Shown here in pieces: positions 46,909 through 54,862 of a DNA stretch of 64,000 bases (position 1 is its first letter; every line of letters starts with the position of its first letter). The position numbers and the translations under genes are program-made. The notes under the pieces were generated by a model that was not told the origin of the DNA, made no database searches, and saw only the letters and a program-made list of their open reading frames with translations. Source of the stretch: Cupriavidus pauculus (GTDB lineage: Bacteria > Pseudomonadota > Gammaproteobacteria > Burkholderiales > Burkholderiaceae); assembly GCF_002858765.1 (NCBI RefSeq), contig NZ_PJRP01000010.1:62001-126000 (forward strand), read 5' to 3'.

Positions 46909-48144
46909 TTAGTTGGTCGTCTTGGCGCCGCCCTCGAACCACTGGCCCAGCAGCGCGCGTTCGTCGTCCGTGATCTGGGTGGCGTTACCCAGCGGCATGG
47001 TCTTCTGCTGCACGGCCTGCTGATAGATCAGCTGGGCGTGCGACTTGATGCTATCCGCGCTATCGAGCTTGATGCCCTTGGCGGCCGTCGGCATCATCTT
47101 CGGCTGCTCGGCATGGCACTGCACGCAGCGCGTGTTCATGATCTCCTGCACCTTCACGAAGCTCACGGCCGTTGCGGCGGCGTCGCCATCGGCGCCCTTC
47201 GCTACTTGCGGACGCGGCTGCGGCTGCGGCTGCGGCTGCGGCTGCGGCGCGATCATGAAAGCCACCAGTCCCAGGCACGCCACGCCGGCGGTCGGCCATG
47301 CGAAGTTGATCTTGCCCTTGTGCTTCAGGATGAAGAACTGACGGATCAGCACGCCGGCCAGCATGACCATGATCAGCACCAGCCAGTTGTTCTTGGCGGC
47401 GTAGGTCATGCTGTAGTGGTTCGACAGCATCGCGAACAGCACCGGCAACGTGAAGTAGGTGTTGTGCACGCTGCGCTGCTTGGCGTGCTTGCCGTGGATC
47501 GGGTCCACCGGCTGGCCGGCCTTCAGTGCCGCCACCACCTTGCGCTGGCCCGGGATGATCCAGAACAGCACGTTCGCGCTCATGATCGTGGCGATCATCG
47601 CGCCGGTCAGCAGGAATGCCGCGCGGCCCGAGAAGATATGGCAGGCCGCGAAGGCTGCCACGGCCACGTACACCGCCACCAGCATGCCCACGGTCTTGTC
47701 GCTCTTGCCGAAGATGCGGCAGATCGCGTCATAGACCACCCAGCCAACGATCAGGTACGTCACGGCAAAGCCCACGGCTGCGCCGGGCGACATGTCGTAG
47801 ACGTTCTTGTCGATCAGGAACGTGCTGGCGTTGAACAGGTACAGCACCACCAGCAGCGCAAAGCCGCTCATCCAGGTGGAATACGACTCCCAGTAGAACC
47901 AGTGCAGGTTCTCGGGCAGCGACTTCGGCGCGGTCAGGTATTTCTGCGGATTGTAGAAGCCGCCACCGTGCACGGCCCACAACTCGCCATCCACGCCCTT
48001 GTCCTTCAGGCCGGTATCGATGGGGCGCGTCAGGCTGTTGTCCAGCCAGACGAAGTAGAACGACGAACCGATCCAGGCGATCGCCGTGATGACGTGCAGC
48101 CAACGCAACAGCAGATTGGCCCAGTCGAGAATGTAGCCTTCCAT
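46909..48144 (-). CDS. puuD: Urate hydroxylase PuuD (membrane urate oxidase with cytochrome c domain)
   Basis: Oxidises urate to 5-hydroxyisourate. This is the membrane-bound type with about eight helices, which passes electrons to its own cytochrome c domain and avoids H2O2 production. 411 aa. The N-terminal urate oxidase domain starts YILDWANLLLRWLHVITAIAWIGSSFYF. After the last helix comes a Pro-Gln dipeptide repeat linker, encoded by GGCTGC repeats at 47215-47250. The C-terminal haem c site is CVQCH, with a later Met in TMPLGN as likely axial ligand. ATG 48144 gives MEGYILDW. It is downstream of uraH. Confidence 0.95.
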   Translation of the reverse strand: MEGYILDWANLLLRWLHVITAIAWIGSSFYFVWLDNSLTRPIDTGLKDKGVDGELWAVHGGGFYNPQKYLTAPKSLPENLHWFYWESYSTWMSGFALLVVLYLFNASTFLIDKNVYDMSPGAAVGFAVTYLIVGWVVYDAICRIFGKSDKTVGMLVAVYVAVAAFAACHIFSGRAAFLLTGAMIATIMSANVLFWIIPGQRKVVAALKAGQPVDPIHGKHAKQRSVHNTYFTLPVLFAMLSNHYSMTYAAKNNWLVLIMVMLAGVLIRQFFILKHKGKINFAWPTAGVACLGLVAFMIAPQPQPQPQPQPRPQVAKGADGDAAATAVSFVKVQEIMNTRCVQCHAEQPKMMPTAAKGIKLDSADSIKSHAQLIYQQAVQQKTMPLGNATQITDDERALLGQWFEGGAKTTN

Positions 48145-48175
48145 GACTTGTCTCCTTGTTCCCGTCCGCCTTGAC

Positions 48176-48529
48176 TCAGCTGCCGCGGTAGGTCGAATAC
48201 GACCACGGCGACACCAGCAGGGGCACGTGGTAGTGCGCGTTCGTGTCGGCAATGCCGAAACGCAGCGTCACCACATCAAGGAATGCCGGCTCGGGCAGCT
48301 TCAGGCCCTGGGCGCGGAAGTAGGCGCCTGCACCGAAATCGAGTTCGTAGACGCCGGGCTGCAGGTCGGCCCCCTCCAGCAGGGGCTGGTCGGCGCGGCC
48401 GTCATGGTTGGTCTGGATCGACTTCAGGGTCTCGCGCCGATTGTCGACAATTTTATGCAGGGTAACCGACATGCCGGCACCGGGCGTACCCGCGGCAGTG
48501 TCGAGAACGTGAGTGGTCAAGCGTCCCAT
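48176..48529 (-). CDS. uraH: 5-Hydroxyisourate hydrolase
   Basis: Transthyretin-like enzyme hydrolysing 5-hydroxyisourate to OHCU. 117 aa with LTTHVLDTAAGTPGAGM at the N-terminus (catalytic His), the middle RADQPLL segment and the diagnostic C-terminal YRGS. It lies 31 nt upstream of puuD, so the two consecutive steps are co-transcribed. A perfect palindrome ATTGTCGACAAT (48440-48451) sits inside its coding region. Confidence 0.97.
   Translation of the reverse strand: MGRLTTHVLDTAAGTPGAGMSVTLHKIVDNRRETLKSIQTNHDGRADQPLLEGADLQPGVYELDFGAGAYFRAQGLKLPEPAFLDVVTLRFGIADTNAHYHVPLLVSPWSYSTYRGS
48440..48451. promoter_or_regulatory. Palindromic operator candidate inside uraH
   Basis: Exact 12-bp palindrome ATTGTCGACAAT, about 80 bp into the uraH coding region. 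It matches the TTGT-N2-ACAA dyads found in the uraH-GntR intergenic region. Confidence 0.5.
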
Positions 48530-48700
48530 CCTGTTCTTCCTTTGGAATGTGGGTTGTGAGGGGCGCCGCTGCCTTCACTAGCACCATTTGTGGGAAATGG
48601 TGCCCGCTCGGTACGTGTTTCAACGCATCCCGGCGCTGGATTGGTGCGAGGCGACAATGCGCCTGCCCTATCCTGATGACAACTCGGTAAATACCCGTAG

Positions 48701-48764
48701 TTGTCGAAAACCTGGGTCGGTTTTGTTGACAATGGTGCTTGCATATCCAAATAATTGTCAACAA
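48701..48764. promoter_or_regulatory. Operator cluster in the uraH-GntR divergent promoter
   Basis: TTGTTGACAA (48723-48732) and its reverse complement TTGTCAACAA (48755-48764) are identical sites in opposite orientation, centres 32 bp apart (three helical turns). A weaker TTGTCGAAAA lies at 48701-48710. The 346-nt interval between uraH and the GntR gene holds these sites and no gene. The dyad form TTGT-N2-ACAA suits a FadR-subfamily GntR protein, presumably the neighbouring one. Confidence 0.6.
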
Positions 48765-48875
48765 TTTTTAGATCGGCGCAGCCAAATGATCGACATCAAG
48801 ACCCTTGATGTTGCTGCATGAACGGCTCGCTACGATCGCTGACCATTGCCTCTTCCGCTTTTACGAGTGCCCAGG

Positions 48876-49619
48876 ATGTCAAAGAATCTCAAGCTGATTG
48901 CCGCCGCCGACGCGCTGCCCGCGTCCACCGATAACAAGCCCGCCCGCAAGGGGTCGGTGGAAGAGCGCATGTATCACGAGATCTACGACGCGATCATGGA
49001 GCACCGCCTGCCGCCGCGCACCAAGCTGACCGAGCATTCGCTTTGCGAAATCTATGCCACCGCACGTCACACGGTGCGCAAGGTGCTGTCGCGCCTGGCC
49101 GCCGACGGCATGGTCGACCTGGAGCCGAATCGCGGCGCGTTCATCGCCAGCCCGTCCACCGACGAGGCCCACGACATGTTCGAGCTGCGCCAGATGCTGG
49201 AACGCGCGGTGCTGGAAAAGCTGGCCGCCATGTCCAACGTGCGCAGCGTGATCGCCCCGCTGCGCAAGATGGTCAACGATGAGCGCCAGGCCTTCCTGAC
49301 CCACGAGCGTCCGACCTGGATCCGCCTGTCCGCCGAATTCCACACCGCGCTGGCCGAACTTTCCGGCAACGAGCTGCTGGTGACGATGATGCGCCGGCTG
49401 GTGTCGCGCACCACGCTGATGATTGCCAGCGTCGAAGCGCCCGGCCACAACGCCTGCTCGTTCGACGAGCACGACGACATTCTCGACGCACTGGAACAGG
49501 GCGATGCCGCACTGGCCCAGTCACGCATGGCGCACCACCTTGGCGCCTGCGCGGACCGCGTGCAGCCGGACGAGCCCGGCAACTTCGATCTTCGCACCGT
49601 GCTGGGCCGCTCCACCTAG
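48876..49619 (+). CDS. GntR (FadR subfamily) transcriptional regulator of purine catabolism
   Basis: 247 aa. The winged HTH is at about residues 30-95 (VEERMYHEIYDAIMEHRLPPRTKLTEHSLCEIYATARHTVRKVLSRLAADGMVDLEPNRGAFIA). It is followed by the helical FCD ligand domain (MFELRQMLERAVLEKLA to MAHHLGACADRV). FCD domains bind small acids via a metal site. The position between uraH-puuD (divergent) and uacT-puuE-uraD makes it the likely regulator of the urate genes, with urate or a degradation product as plausible ligand. ATG 48876 is used; an earlier in-frame start at 48846 has no better support. Confidence 0.9.
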   Translation: MSKNLKLIAAADALPASTDNKPARKGSVEERMYHEIYDAIMEHRLPPRTKLTEHSLCEIYATARHTVRKVLSRLAADGMVDLEPNRGAFIASPSTDEAHDMFELRQMLERAVLEKLAAMSNVRSVIAPLRKMVNDERQAFLTHERPTWIRLSAEFHTALAELSGNELLVTMMRRLVSRTTLMIASVEAPGHNACSFDEHDDILDALEQGDAALAQSRMAHHLGACADRVQPDEPGNFDLRTVLGRST

Positions 49620-49827
49620 CACGATGTTCCCGCCGCCGGGCAACAGAGATTCCCTGTTGCCGATGCAGGCCCACCGGTTTTCCGTCGCTGATCAAGCCCG
49701 CCAGAGGCGCGACTGAAACCGGACAAGAACCGTCAACAAACGCCCACGACAAGAGGCAACGACAAGGCGGTCAAGGGTGGAACCCGGCGCGCGTTCCCAT
49801 CGAAACCAAAGGAGAGGAGACACACCC

Positions 49828-51234
49828 ATGAATTCCGCAAGCACCACGGTCCCCACGGATCTGACAAACGAGCGGCTGCCCTCCGGGCGGTTGCTGGCGC
49901 TGGGCCTGCAGCACGTGCTGGTGATGTACGCCGGCACCGTTGCCGTCCCGCTGATCGTCGGCGGTGCACTCAAGCTCCCCAAGGACCAGCTCGCCTTCCT
50001 GATCAACGCCGACCTCTTCGCGGCCGGCCTGGCCACGCTGATCCAGGCCATCGGTTTCTGGAAATTCGGTATCCGCATGCCGGTGATGATGGGCGTCACG
50101 TTCGCGTCGGTGGCGCCGATGATCGCCATCGGCAACGACCCCAACGTGGGCCTGCTGGGCATCTATGGCGCGGTGATCGCGTCCGGGGTGTTCGGCATAC
50201 TGATTGCGCCGATGATGGGCCGCATGCTCGGGCTCTTTCCGCCCGTGGTCACAGGCACGGTGATCACACTCATCGGCGTGTCGCTGATGCGCGTGGGCAT
50301 CAACTGGGCCGGCGGTGGCCAGCCTACCACCCGCGCCGTAATCGACGGCGTGGTCAAGGACGTGCCGAACCTGGCCTATGGCGACCTGGGCAACCTGGCC
50401 ATCGCAGGCCTGACGCTGCTGGTCATCCTGGCGCTCACCCGGTATGGCCGTGGCCTGGTGGCCAACTGCGCGGTGCTGCTCGGCATCATCGTCGGCACGT
50501 TCGTGGCCATGGCATTCGGCAAGGTTTCGTTCGAGGGGCTCCATGACGCCAGCTTCGTGGCCGTCATCACACCGCTGCACTTCGGCATGCCGACGTTCCA
50601 GCTGACCGCCATCCTGTCGATGTGCATCGTCATGCTGATCACGCTTGTGGAATCGACCGGCATGTTCCTGGCCCTGTCCGACATCACGGGCCGCAAGCTG
50701 AGCACGAAGGACTTGACGGCCGGGCTGCGCGCCGACGGCCTGGGCACCGTGATCGGCGGCATGTTCAACACGTTCCCGTACACGTCGTTCTCGCAGAACG
50801 TGGGCCTGGTCACGGTGACCGGCGTGCGCTCGCGCTACGTGGCGGCGGCCGGCGGCCTGATCCTGATCGCCTTCGGCCTGTTCCCGAAGATGGCCCACGT
50901 GGTGGCCTCGGTGCCGCAGTTCGTGCTGGGCGGCGCGGGCATCGTCATGTTCGGCATGGTGGCGGCAACGGGCATCCGTATCCTGGGCGCGTGCGACTTC
51001 AACCGCAACCGCCACAACCTGTTCATCGTGGCGATCTCGGTCGGCTTCGGCATGATCCCGACCCTGTCGCCCACGCTGTTCCAGTACCTGCCCAAGTGGA
51101 CCGATCCGTTCACGCACAGCGGCATCGTGCTGGGCACGATCGTGGCCGTGGCGCTGAACCTGTTCTTCAACGGCATCCAGTCGGCCGAAGAAGCCATGCG
51201 CAACGCCGCCGCGAACACCCACGGCACGGAGTAA
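49828..51234 (+). CDS. uacT: Urate/xanthine permease, NCS2 family (UacT-like)
   Basis: 468-aa nucleobase:cation symporter-2 with about 12-14 membrane helices. The N-terminus GLQHVLVMYAGTVAVPLIVG and the central LVESTGMFLALSDITGRKLS are diagnostic, the Glu of the latter lying in the substrate site. FNTFPYTSFSQNVGLVTVTGVRSR follows. Location in the urate cluster favours urate over xanthine or uracil. GGAGAGGAGA precedes the ATG. It begins 208 nt after the GntR gene; that gap has one TTGT-N2-ACAA-like sequence (49730-49739) and a short hairpin without a T-tract. Confidence 0.93.
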   Translation: MNSASTTVPTDLTNERLPSGRLLALGLQHVLVMYAGTVAVPLIVGGALKLPKDQLAFLINADLFAAGLATLIQAIGFWKFGIRMPVMMGVTFASVAPMIAIGNDPNVGLLGIYGAVIASGVFGILIAPMMGRMLGLFPPVVTGTVITLIGVSLMRVGINWAGGGQPTTRAVIDGVVKDVPNLAYGDLGNLAIAGLTLLVILALTRYGRGLVANCAVLLGIIVGTFVAMAFGKVSFEGLHDASFVAVITPLHFGMPTFQLTAILSMCIVMLITLVESTGMFLALSDITGRKLSTKDLTAGLRADGLGTVIGGMFNTFPYTSFSQNVGLVTVTGVRSRYVAAAGGLILIAFGLFPKMAHVVASVPQFVLGGAGIVMFGMVAATGIRILGACDFNRNRHNLFIVAISVGFGMIPTLSPTLFQYLPKWTDPFTHSGIVLGTIVAVALNLFFNGIQSAEEAMRNAAANTHGTE

Positions 51235-51261
51235 CGCCACACGCCAACGAAGAACAATCGG

Positions 51262-51330
51262 CCCTCGACAATCGGACTCGACAATTGCGCACAGACAATC
51301 CCACAACACGGTGCGCACGGTTGTCAAGTC
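51262..51330 (+). promoter_or_regulatory. Degenerate operator-like repeats upstream of puuE
   Basis: Half-site-like copies of the GntR dyad: CTCGACAA at 51264-51271 and 51277-51284, 13 bp apart, and TTGTCAAG at 51321-51328. They lie in the 219-nt gap before puuE. Weaker than the uraH-GntR sites. Confidence 0.35.
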
Positions 51331-51453
51331 CTTTGCCGGAACTCTGGCACGCGCTTTGCGTAAGCCATTGCGCTCCAGGTTCCGGCCAGGCCCTCGCCCG
51401 ATAACGGTCGGGGGCAGCAGTTTGGATTTCTCTCCTGAAGCAAACACAACGAG

Positions 51454-52398
51454 ATGACACACGATAACTATCCACGCGATCTTATTGGCTATGGCGCCCA
51501 GCCACCGCACGCCCGCTGGCCGGGCGGCGCGCGTATCGCGCTGCAGTTCGTGCTCAATTACGAAGAAGGCGGCGAGAACTGCGTGCTGCACGGCGACGCC
51601 GCGTCCGAGCAGTTCCTGTCCGAGATCGTCGGTGCCGCGGCCTATCCCGCCCGGCACATGAGCATGGAGGGCATCTATGAATACGGCTCGCGTGCGGGCG
51701 TCTGGCGCATCCTGCGCGAGTTCGAGCAACGCAAGCTGCCGCTGACGGTCTTTGGCGTGTCGATGGCCCTTCAGCGGCATCCGGAGTTGACGCGCGCCTT
51801 CGTCGAACTGGGTCACGAGATCGCCTGCCACGGCTGGCGCTGGATTCACTACCAGAACCTGGACGAAGCCACCGAGCGCGAGCACATGCGCATCGGCATG
51901 GACATCATCAAGGAACTGACCGGCGAGATGCCGCTGGGCTGGTACACGGGCCGTGACAGCCCCAACACGCGCAAGCTGGTGGTGGAACATGGCGGCCTGC
52001 TGTACGACGCCGACTACTACGGCGACGACCTGCCCTTCTGGACCGAGGTGGAAGTCACCGGCGGCGAGAAGAAGCCGCACCTGGTGGTGCCCTACACGCT
52101 CGACTCCAACGACATGCGCTTTGCCACGCCGCAGGGCTTCAACACGGGCGAGCAGTTCTTCCAGTACCTGAAGGACGCGTTCGACGTGCTGTACGCCGAA
52201 GGCGATCCGCGCGGGCTCGACCAGCCGAAGATGCTGTCGGTAGGCATGCACTGCCGCCTGCTGGGCCGCCCGGGACGCTTCCGCGCGCTGCAGCGGTTCC
52301 TGGACTACGTGCAATCGCACGACAAGGTATGGATCTGCCGGCGCGTCGACATCGCGCGCCACTGGATCGACACCCACCCGTACCGGAGCCAGGCATGA
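51454..52398 (+). CDS. puuE: Allantoinase PuuE (polysaccharide deacetylase family)
   Basis: Metal-independent-type allantoinase hydrolysing allantoin to allantoate, unrelated to amidohydrolase AllB. 314 aa with the family start YPRDLIGYGAQPPHARWPGG. Further segments are RIALQFVLNYEEGGENCVLHGD, GHEIACHGWRWIHYQ in the deacetylase-like core, and GWYTGRDSPNTRKLVVEHGG. The stop overlaps uraD by 4 nt (ATGA). Confidence 0.96.
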   Translation: MTHDNYPRDLIGYGAQPPHARWPGGARIALQFVLNYEEGGENCVLHGDAASEQFLSEIVGAAAYPARHMSMEGIYEYGSRAGVWRILREFEQRKLPLTVFGVSMALQRHPELTRAFVELGHEIACHGWRWIHYQNLDEATEREHMRIGMDIIKELTGEMPLGWYTGRDSPNTRKLVVEHGGLLYDADYYGDDLPFWTEVEVTGGEKKPHLVVPYTLDSNDMRFATPQGFNTGEQFFQYLKDAFDVLYAEGDPRGLDQPKMLSVGMHCRLLGRPGRFRALQRFLDYVQSHDKVWICRRVDIARHWIDTHPYRSQA

Positions 52399-52916
52399 GC
52401 CAGAACACCTACACCATCACCCAGCTGAATGCGATGCCCGAAGCCGAGTTCATCAAGGTACTCGGTGGCATCTACGAACACTCGCCGTGGTTTGCAGAAG
52501 CCGCCGCGAAGCAGCGCCCCTTTGCCAACACCGCCGACCTGGCTGCCGCGCTGCGCGAGGCCGTCGACGCCGCTGGCCAGGAAGCCCAGATCAAGCTGGT
52601 GCGCGCCCACCCGGAGCTTGCCGGCAAGGCCGCCGTCCGTGGCGAACTGACCGCCGAATCCACGCGCGAACAGGCCGGAGCCGGCCTGGACCAGTGTACG
52701 GCGGAGGAATTCCAGCGGCTGCAGGACCTGAACACGGCCTACAACCGCAAGTTCGGCTTCCCGTTCATCCTGGCCGTGCGCGGCTATGACCGGCACGGGA
52801 TCATCGACGCTTTTGCAAGGCGTATCGAGAACGAGCCGGCGGTGGAGTTGCAAACATGCATCAACCAGATTCATCGCATTGCGCAGTTCCGCCTGAACGA
52901 CTTAGTATCCGCCTGA
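52395..52916 (+). CDS. uraD: 2-Oxo-4-hydroxy-4-carboxy-5-ureidoimidazoline (OHCU) decarboxylase
   Basis: Decarboxylates OHCU to S-allantoin, the step between UraH and PuuE. 173 aa. The active-site motif is RAHPELAGKAA, with STREQAGAGLDQCT and the conserved YNRKFGFPFILAVRG. Its ATG overlaps the puuE stop. It is the last gene of the uacT-puuE-uraD run; no allantoicase or ureidoglycolate lyase gene follows. Confidence 0.97.
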   Translation: MSQNTYTITQLNAMPEAEFIKVLGGIYEHSPWFAEAAAKQRPFANTADLAAALREAVDAAGQEAQIKLVRAHPELAGKAAVRGELTAESTREQAGAGLDQCTAEEFQRLQDLNTAYNRKFGFPFILAVRGYDRHGIIDAFARRIENEPAVELQTCINQIHRIAQFRLNDLVSA

Positions 52917-53122
52917 AAAAATCCACGGCAGTAAAGAGAGAGAGAAATTCAGGAACGTTCAGCGACCCAGCATCGCTGTAAAACAAGTACCCGGCCGCGC
53001 CGGTCCCCACTGCACTGACAGACTTCCGTGCGCGGCCGAGGGACAAAGCAGAAGAAGACCCCGCCAGGGTCCCGGCACACAAGAAAACGTTCTGAGCAGC
53101 ATCACAACCACGGAGGTCTTAC

Positions 53123-54199
53123 ATGACGAAGCAGTACAAGCCGGCTCTCAAGCTGGCGGCAATCGCGGCCACCCTTTTCTCCGGCGCAGCCATGGCCCAG
53201 TCCAGCGTCACGCTGTACGGCATGGCTGACGCTTTTGTCGGAGGTGTCAAGGCACCGGGCTCGGGTGACCGTGCCTACGTTGTCAATTCGGGTGGCATGC
53301 AAACCTCGTACTGGGGCATCAAGGGTACCGAGGACCTGGGCATGGGCACGAAGGCCATCTTCGACCTGAACGGCTTCTTCCGCCCTGACACCGGCAGCAC
53401 GGGCCGCTTCACCGGCGACTCGATGTTCAGCCGCAACGCGTTCGTCGGCCTGACGAACGACAACTACGGCACGCTGAAGCTGGGCCGCAACACGACGCCG
53501 TACTTCGTGTCGACGATCCTGTTCAACCCGCTGGTGGACTCGTACACCTTCAGCCCGATGATCTTCCATACGTACTTCGGTACGCCGGGCACGGGCCTGT
53601 ACGATCCGGGCATCATCGGTGACTCGGGCTGGAACAACTCGCTGGTCTACTCGACGCCGAACTTCGGCGGCCTGACCGCCAACGTGATCTACGGCATGGG
53701 CGAGTCGGCCGGCAGCAACAGCAAGAACAAGTGGGGCGGCAACCTGACCTACTTCTCTGGCAACTTCGCCGCCACGGTGGCGTTCCAGCAGGTCAAGTTC
53801 GACGTTGCCCCGTTCGATCCGCAGAACCCGGCGCTGGCCAACCTCGACAAGCAGTCGGCCGTCCAGGCTGGCGTGACGTATGACTTCAAGTTCGTGAAGG
53901 CATACCTGCAGGGCCAGTACATCAAGACGAACTTCACGACCAGCACCACCGGCGACATCAAGCACATCGATGGCCAGGCCGGTGTGTCGGTGCCCGTCGG
54001 CGCGGGTAACGTGCTGGCGTCGTACACGTTCGGCCGCGTGCTGAACGAAGTGACCAGCATCAAGCGCAACACGTTTGGCGTGGCTTACGACTACAACCTG
54101 TCGAAGCGCACCGACGTGTACGCCGCGTACTACTACGACAAGGTCACGGGCGTCGAGCACGGCGATACCTTCGGCGTGGGCGTTCGCCACCGCTTCTGA
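53123..54199 (+). CDS. Outer membrane porin (Gram-negative general porin)
   Basis: 358 aa with a signal peptide cleaved after AMA (about residue 24). The mature start QSSVTLYGMADAF is typical of trimeric beta-proteobacterial porins, and a terminal Phe (GVRHRF) serves as BAM recognition signal. Sixteen alternating beta-strands are plausible from the sequence. CACGGAGGTCTTAC gives a strong ribosome binding site. It sits right after the urate genes, so it might assist purine uptake, but no sequence feature proves specificity. The 206-nt leader has no other gene. Confidence 0.93.
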   Translation: MTKQYKPALKLAAIAATLFSGAAMAQSSVTLYGMADAFVGGVKAPGSGDRAYVVNSGGMQTSYWGIKGTEDLGMGTKAIFDLNGFFRPDTGSTGRFTGDSMFSRNAFVGLTNDNYGTLKLGRNTTPYFVSTILFNPLVDSYTFSPMIFHTYFGTPGTGLYDPGIIGDSGWNNSLVYSTPNFGGLTANVIYGMGESAGSNSKNKWGGNLTYFSGNFAATVAFQQVKFDVAPFDPQNPALANLDKQSAVQAGVTYDFKFVKAYLQGQYIKTNFTTSTTGDIKHIDGQAGVSVPVGAGNVLASYTFGRVLNEVTSIKRNTFGVAYDYNLSKRTDVYAAYYYDKVTGVEHGDTFGVGVRHRF

Positions 54200-54230
54200 T
54201 CGCCGCAGTCGGTCACACCCGCGGAACTGA

Positions 54231-54257
54231 AGCCTGCCCTTGCGGCAGGCTTTTTTC
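54231..54257 (+). terminator. Rho-independent terminator of the porin gene
   Basis: GCCTGCC/GGCAGGC stem (54232-54238 and 54244-54250) followed directly by TTTTTTCTT. Confidence 0.93.
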
Positions 54258-54440
54258 TTGCGCGCGACAGTCACCCTTGCGCCACAATGCTGCGCCGCAG
54301 CGCGACCTTGCGCAGATGCAGCAGGATCGGAAGCCATTGCTCCATAGGCCGATTCAATTGGCGACTCCCCCCTGTTCTACCTAGATTGGTCTTCCGGACT
54401 GTGTGCCGGACCACGTAAACCAGGACGAGTGAGGTGACGC

Positions 54441-54686
54441 ATGCGGCGCTATGTGAAATCCCGATCGGAACTGATGGCCATCCTGAGCCAGTGCCTGGAT
54501 AACAACCCGGAATGCGGCGAGGTGGAATTGCATGCGATGCGCGTGCATTCGCCGGACCACACAGGTTGCAACTGGAGCGCTGAGGTTGATTTTCGCCAGG
54601 ACACCTTCGACGATCTGGCACAGCAGATGGCCGCGGCCCGTTCGATCATCGTGGTGATGCGGGAGCAGTACAACGTGCTGCAATAG
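54441..54686 (+). CDS. Small hypothetical protein
   Basis: 81 aa, no family recognised. It starts MRRYVKSRSELMAILSQCLDNNPECGEVELHAMRV and ends in an amphipathic stretch (LAQQMAAARSIIVVMREQYNVLQ); no signal peptide or membrane helix. GAGGTGACGC immediately upstream is a good ribosome binding site and codon use matches the neighbours, so it is probably real. It stands alone between the porin and maeB. Confidence 0.7.
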   Translation: MRRYVKSRSELMAILSQCLDNNPECGEVELHAMRVHSPDHTGCNWSAEVDFRQDTFDDLAQQMAAARSIIVVMREQYNVLQ

Positions 54687-54774
54687 CCAGGAGAGTATTG
54701 GCAGGCGCGCACGAACCTGTGCGTACTGACCCGCCGACGCGCTGACACCCCGGCAGACGTGCCAGCGCACCGAC

Positions 54775-54819
54775 AAAAAAACCGGGCCGCGAGAGTCTCT
54801 CGCGGCCCGGTTTCTTTTT
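54775..54819. terminator. Bidirectional terminator between the small hypothetical gene and maeB
   Basis: 14-bp perfect stem ACCGGGCCGCGAGA/TCTCGCGGCCCGGT (54781-54794 and 54798-54811) with a 3-nt loop, an A6 run before it and TTCTTTTTC after it, so it should work on both strands. Confidence 0.93.
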
Positions 54820-54862
54820 CCGACCATCAGATCTGCAAAACGCTCAGATCTGGATGCAGTGC

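Noticed and set aside
47211-47250. Short tandem repeats as a possible CRISPR-like array
   Set aside because: The repeats are 6 bp, in frame within puuD, with no spacers.
49639-49661. GGCAACAG/CTGTTGCC hairpin after the GntR gene as a terminator
   Set aside because: No T-tract follows on either strand and the stem is short; uacT may be partly read through from it.
49771-52377. 868-codon minus-strand frame opposite uacT and puuE
   Set aside because: Spans two certain genes and their intergenic region; Asp/His/Arg-rich shadow.
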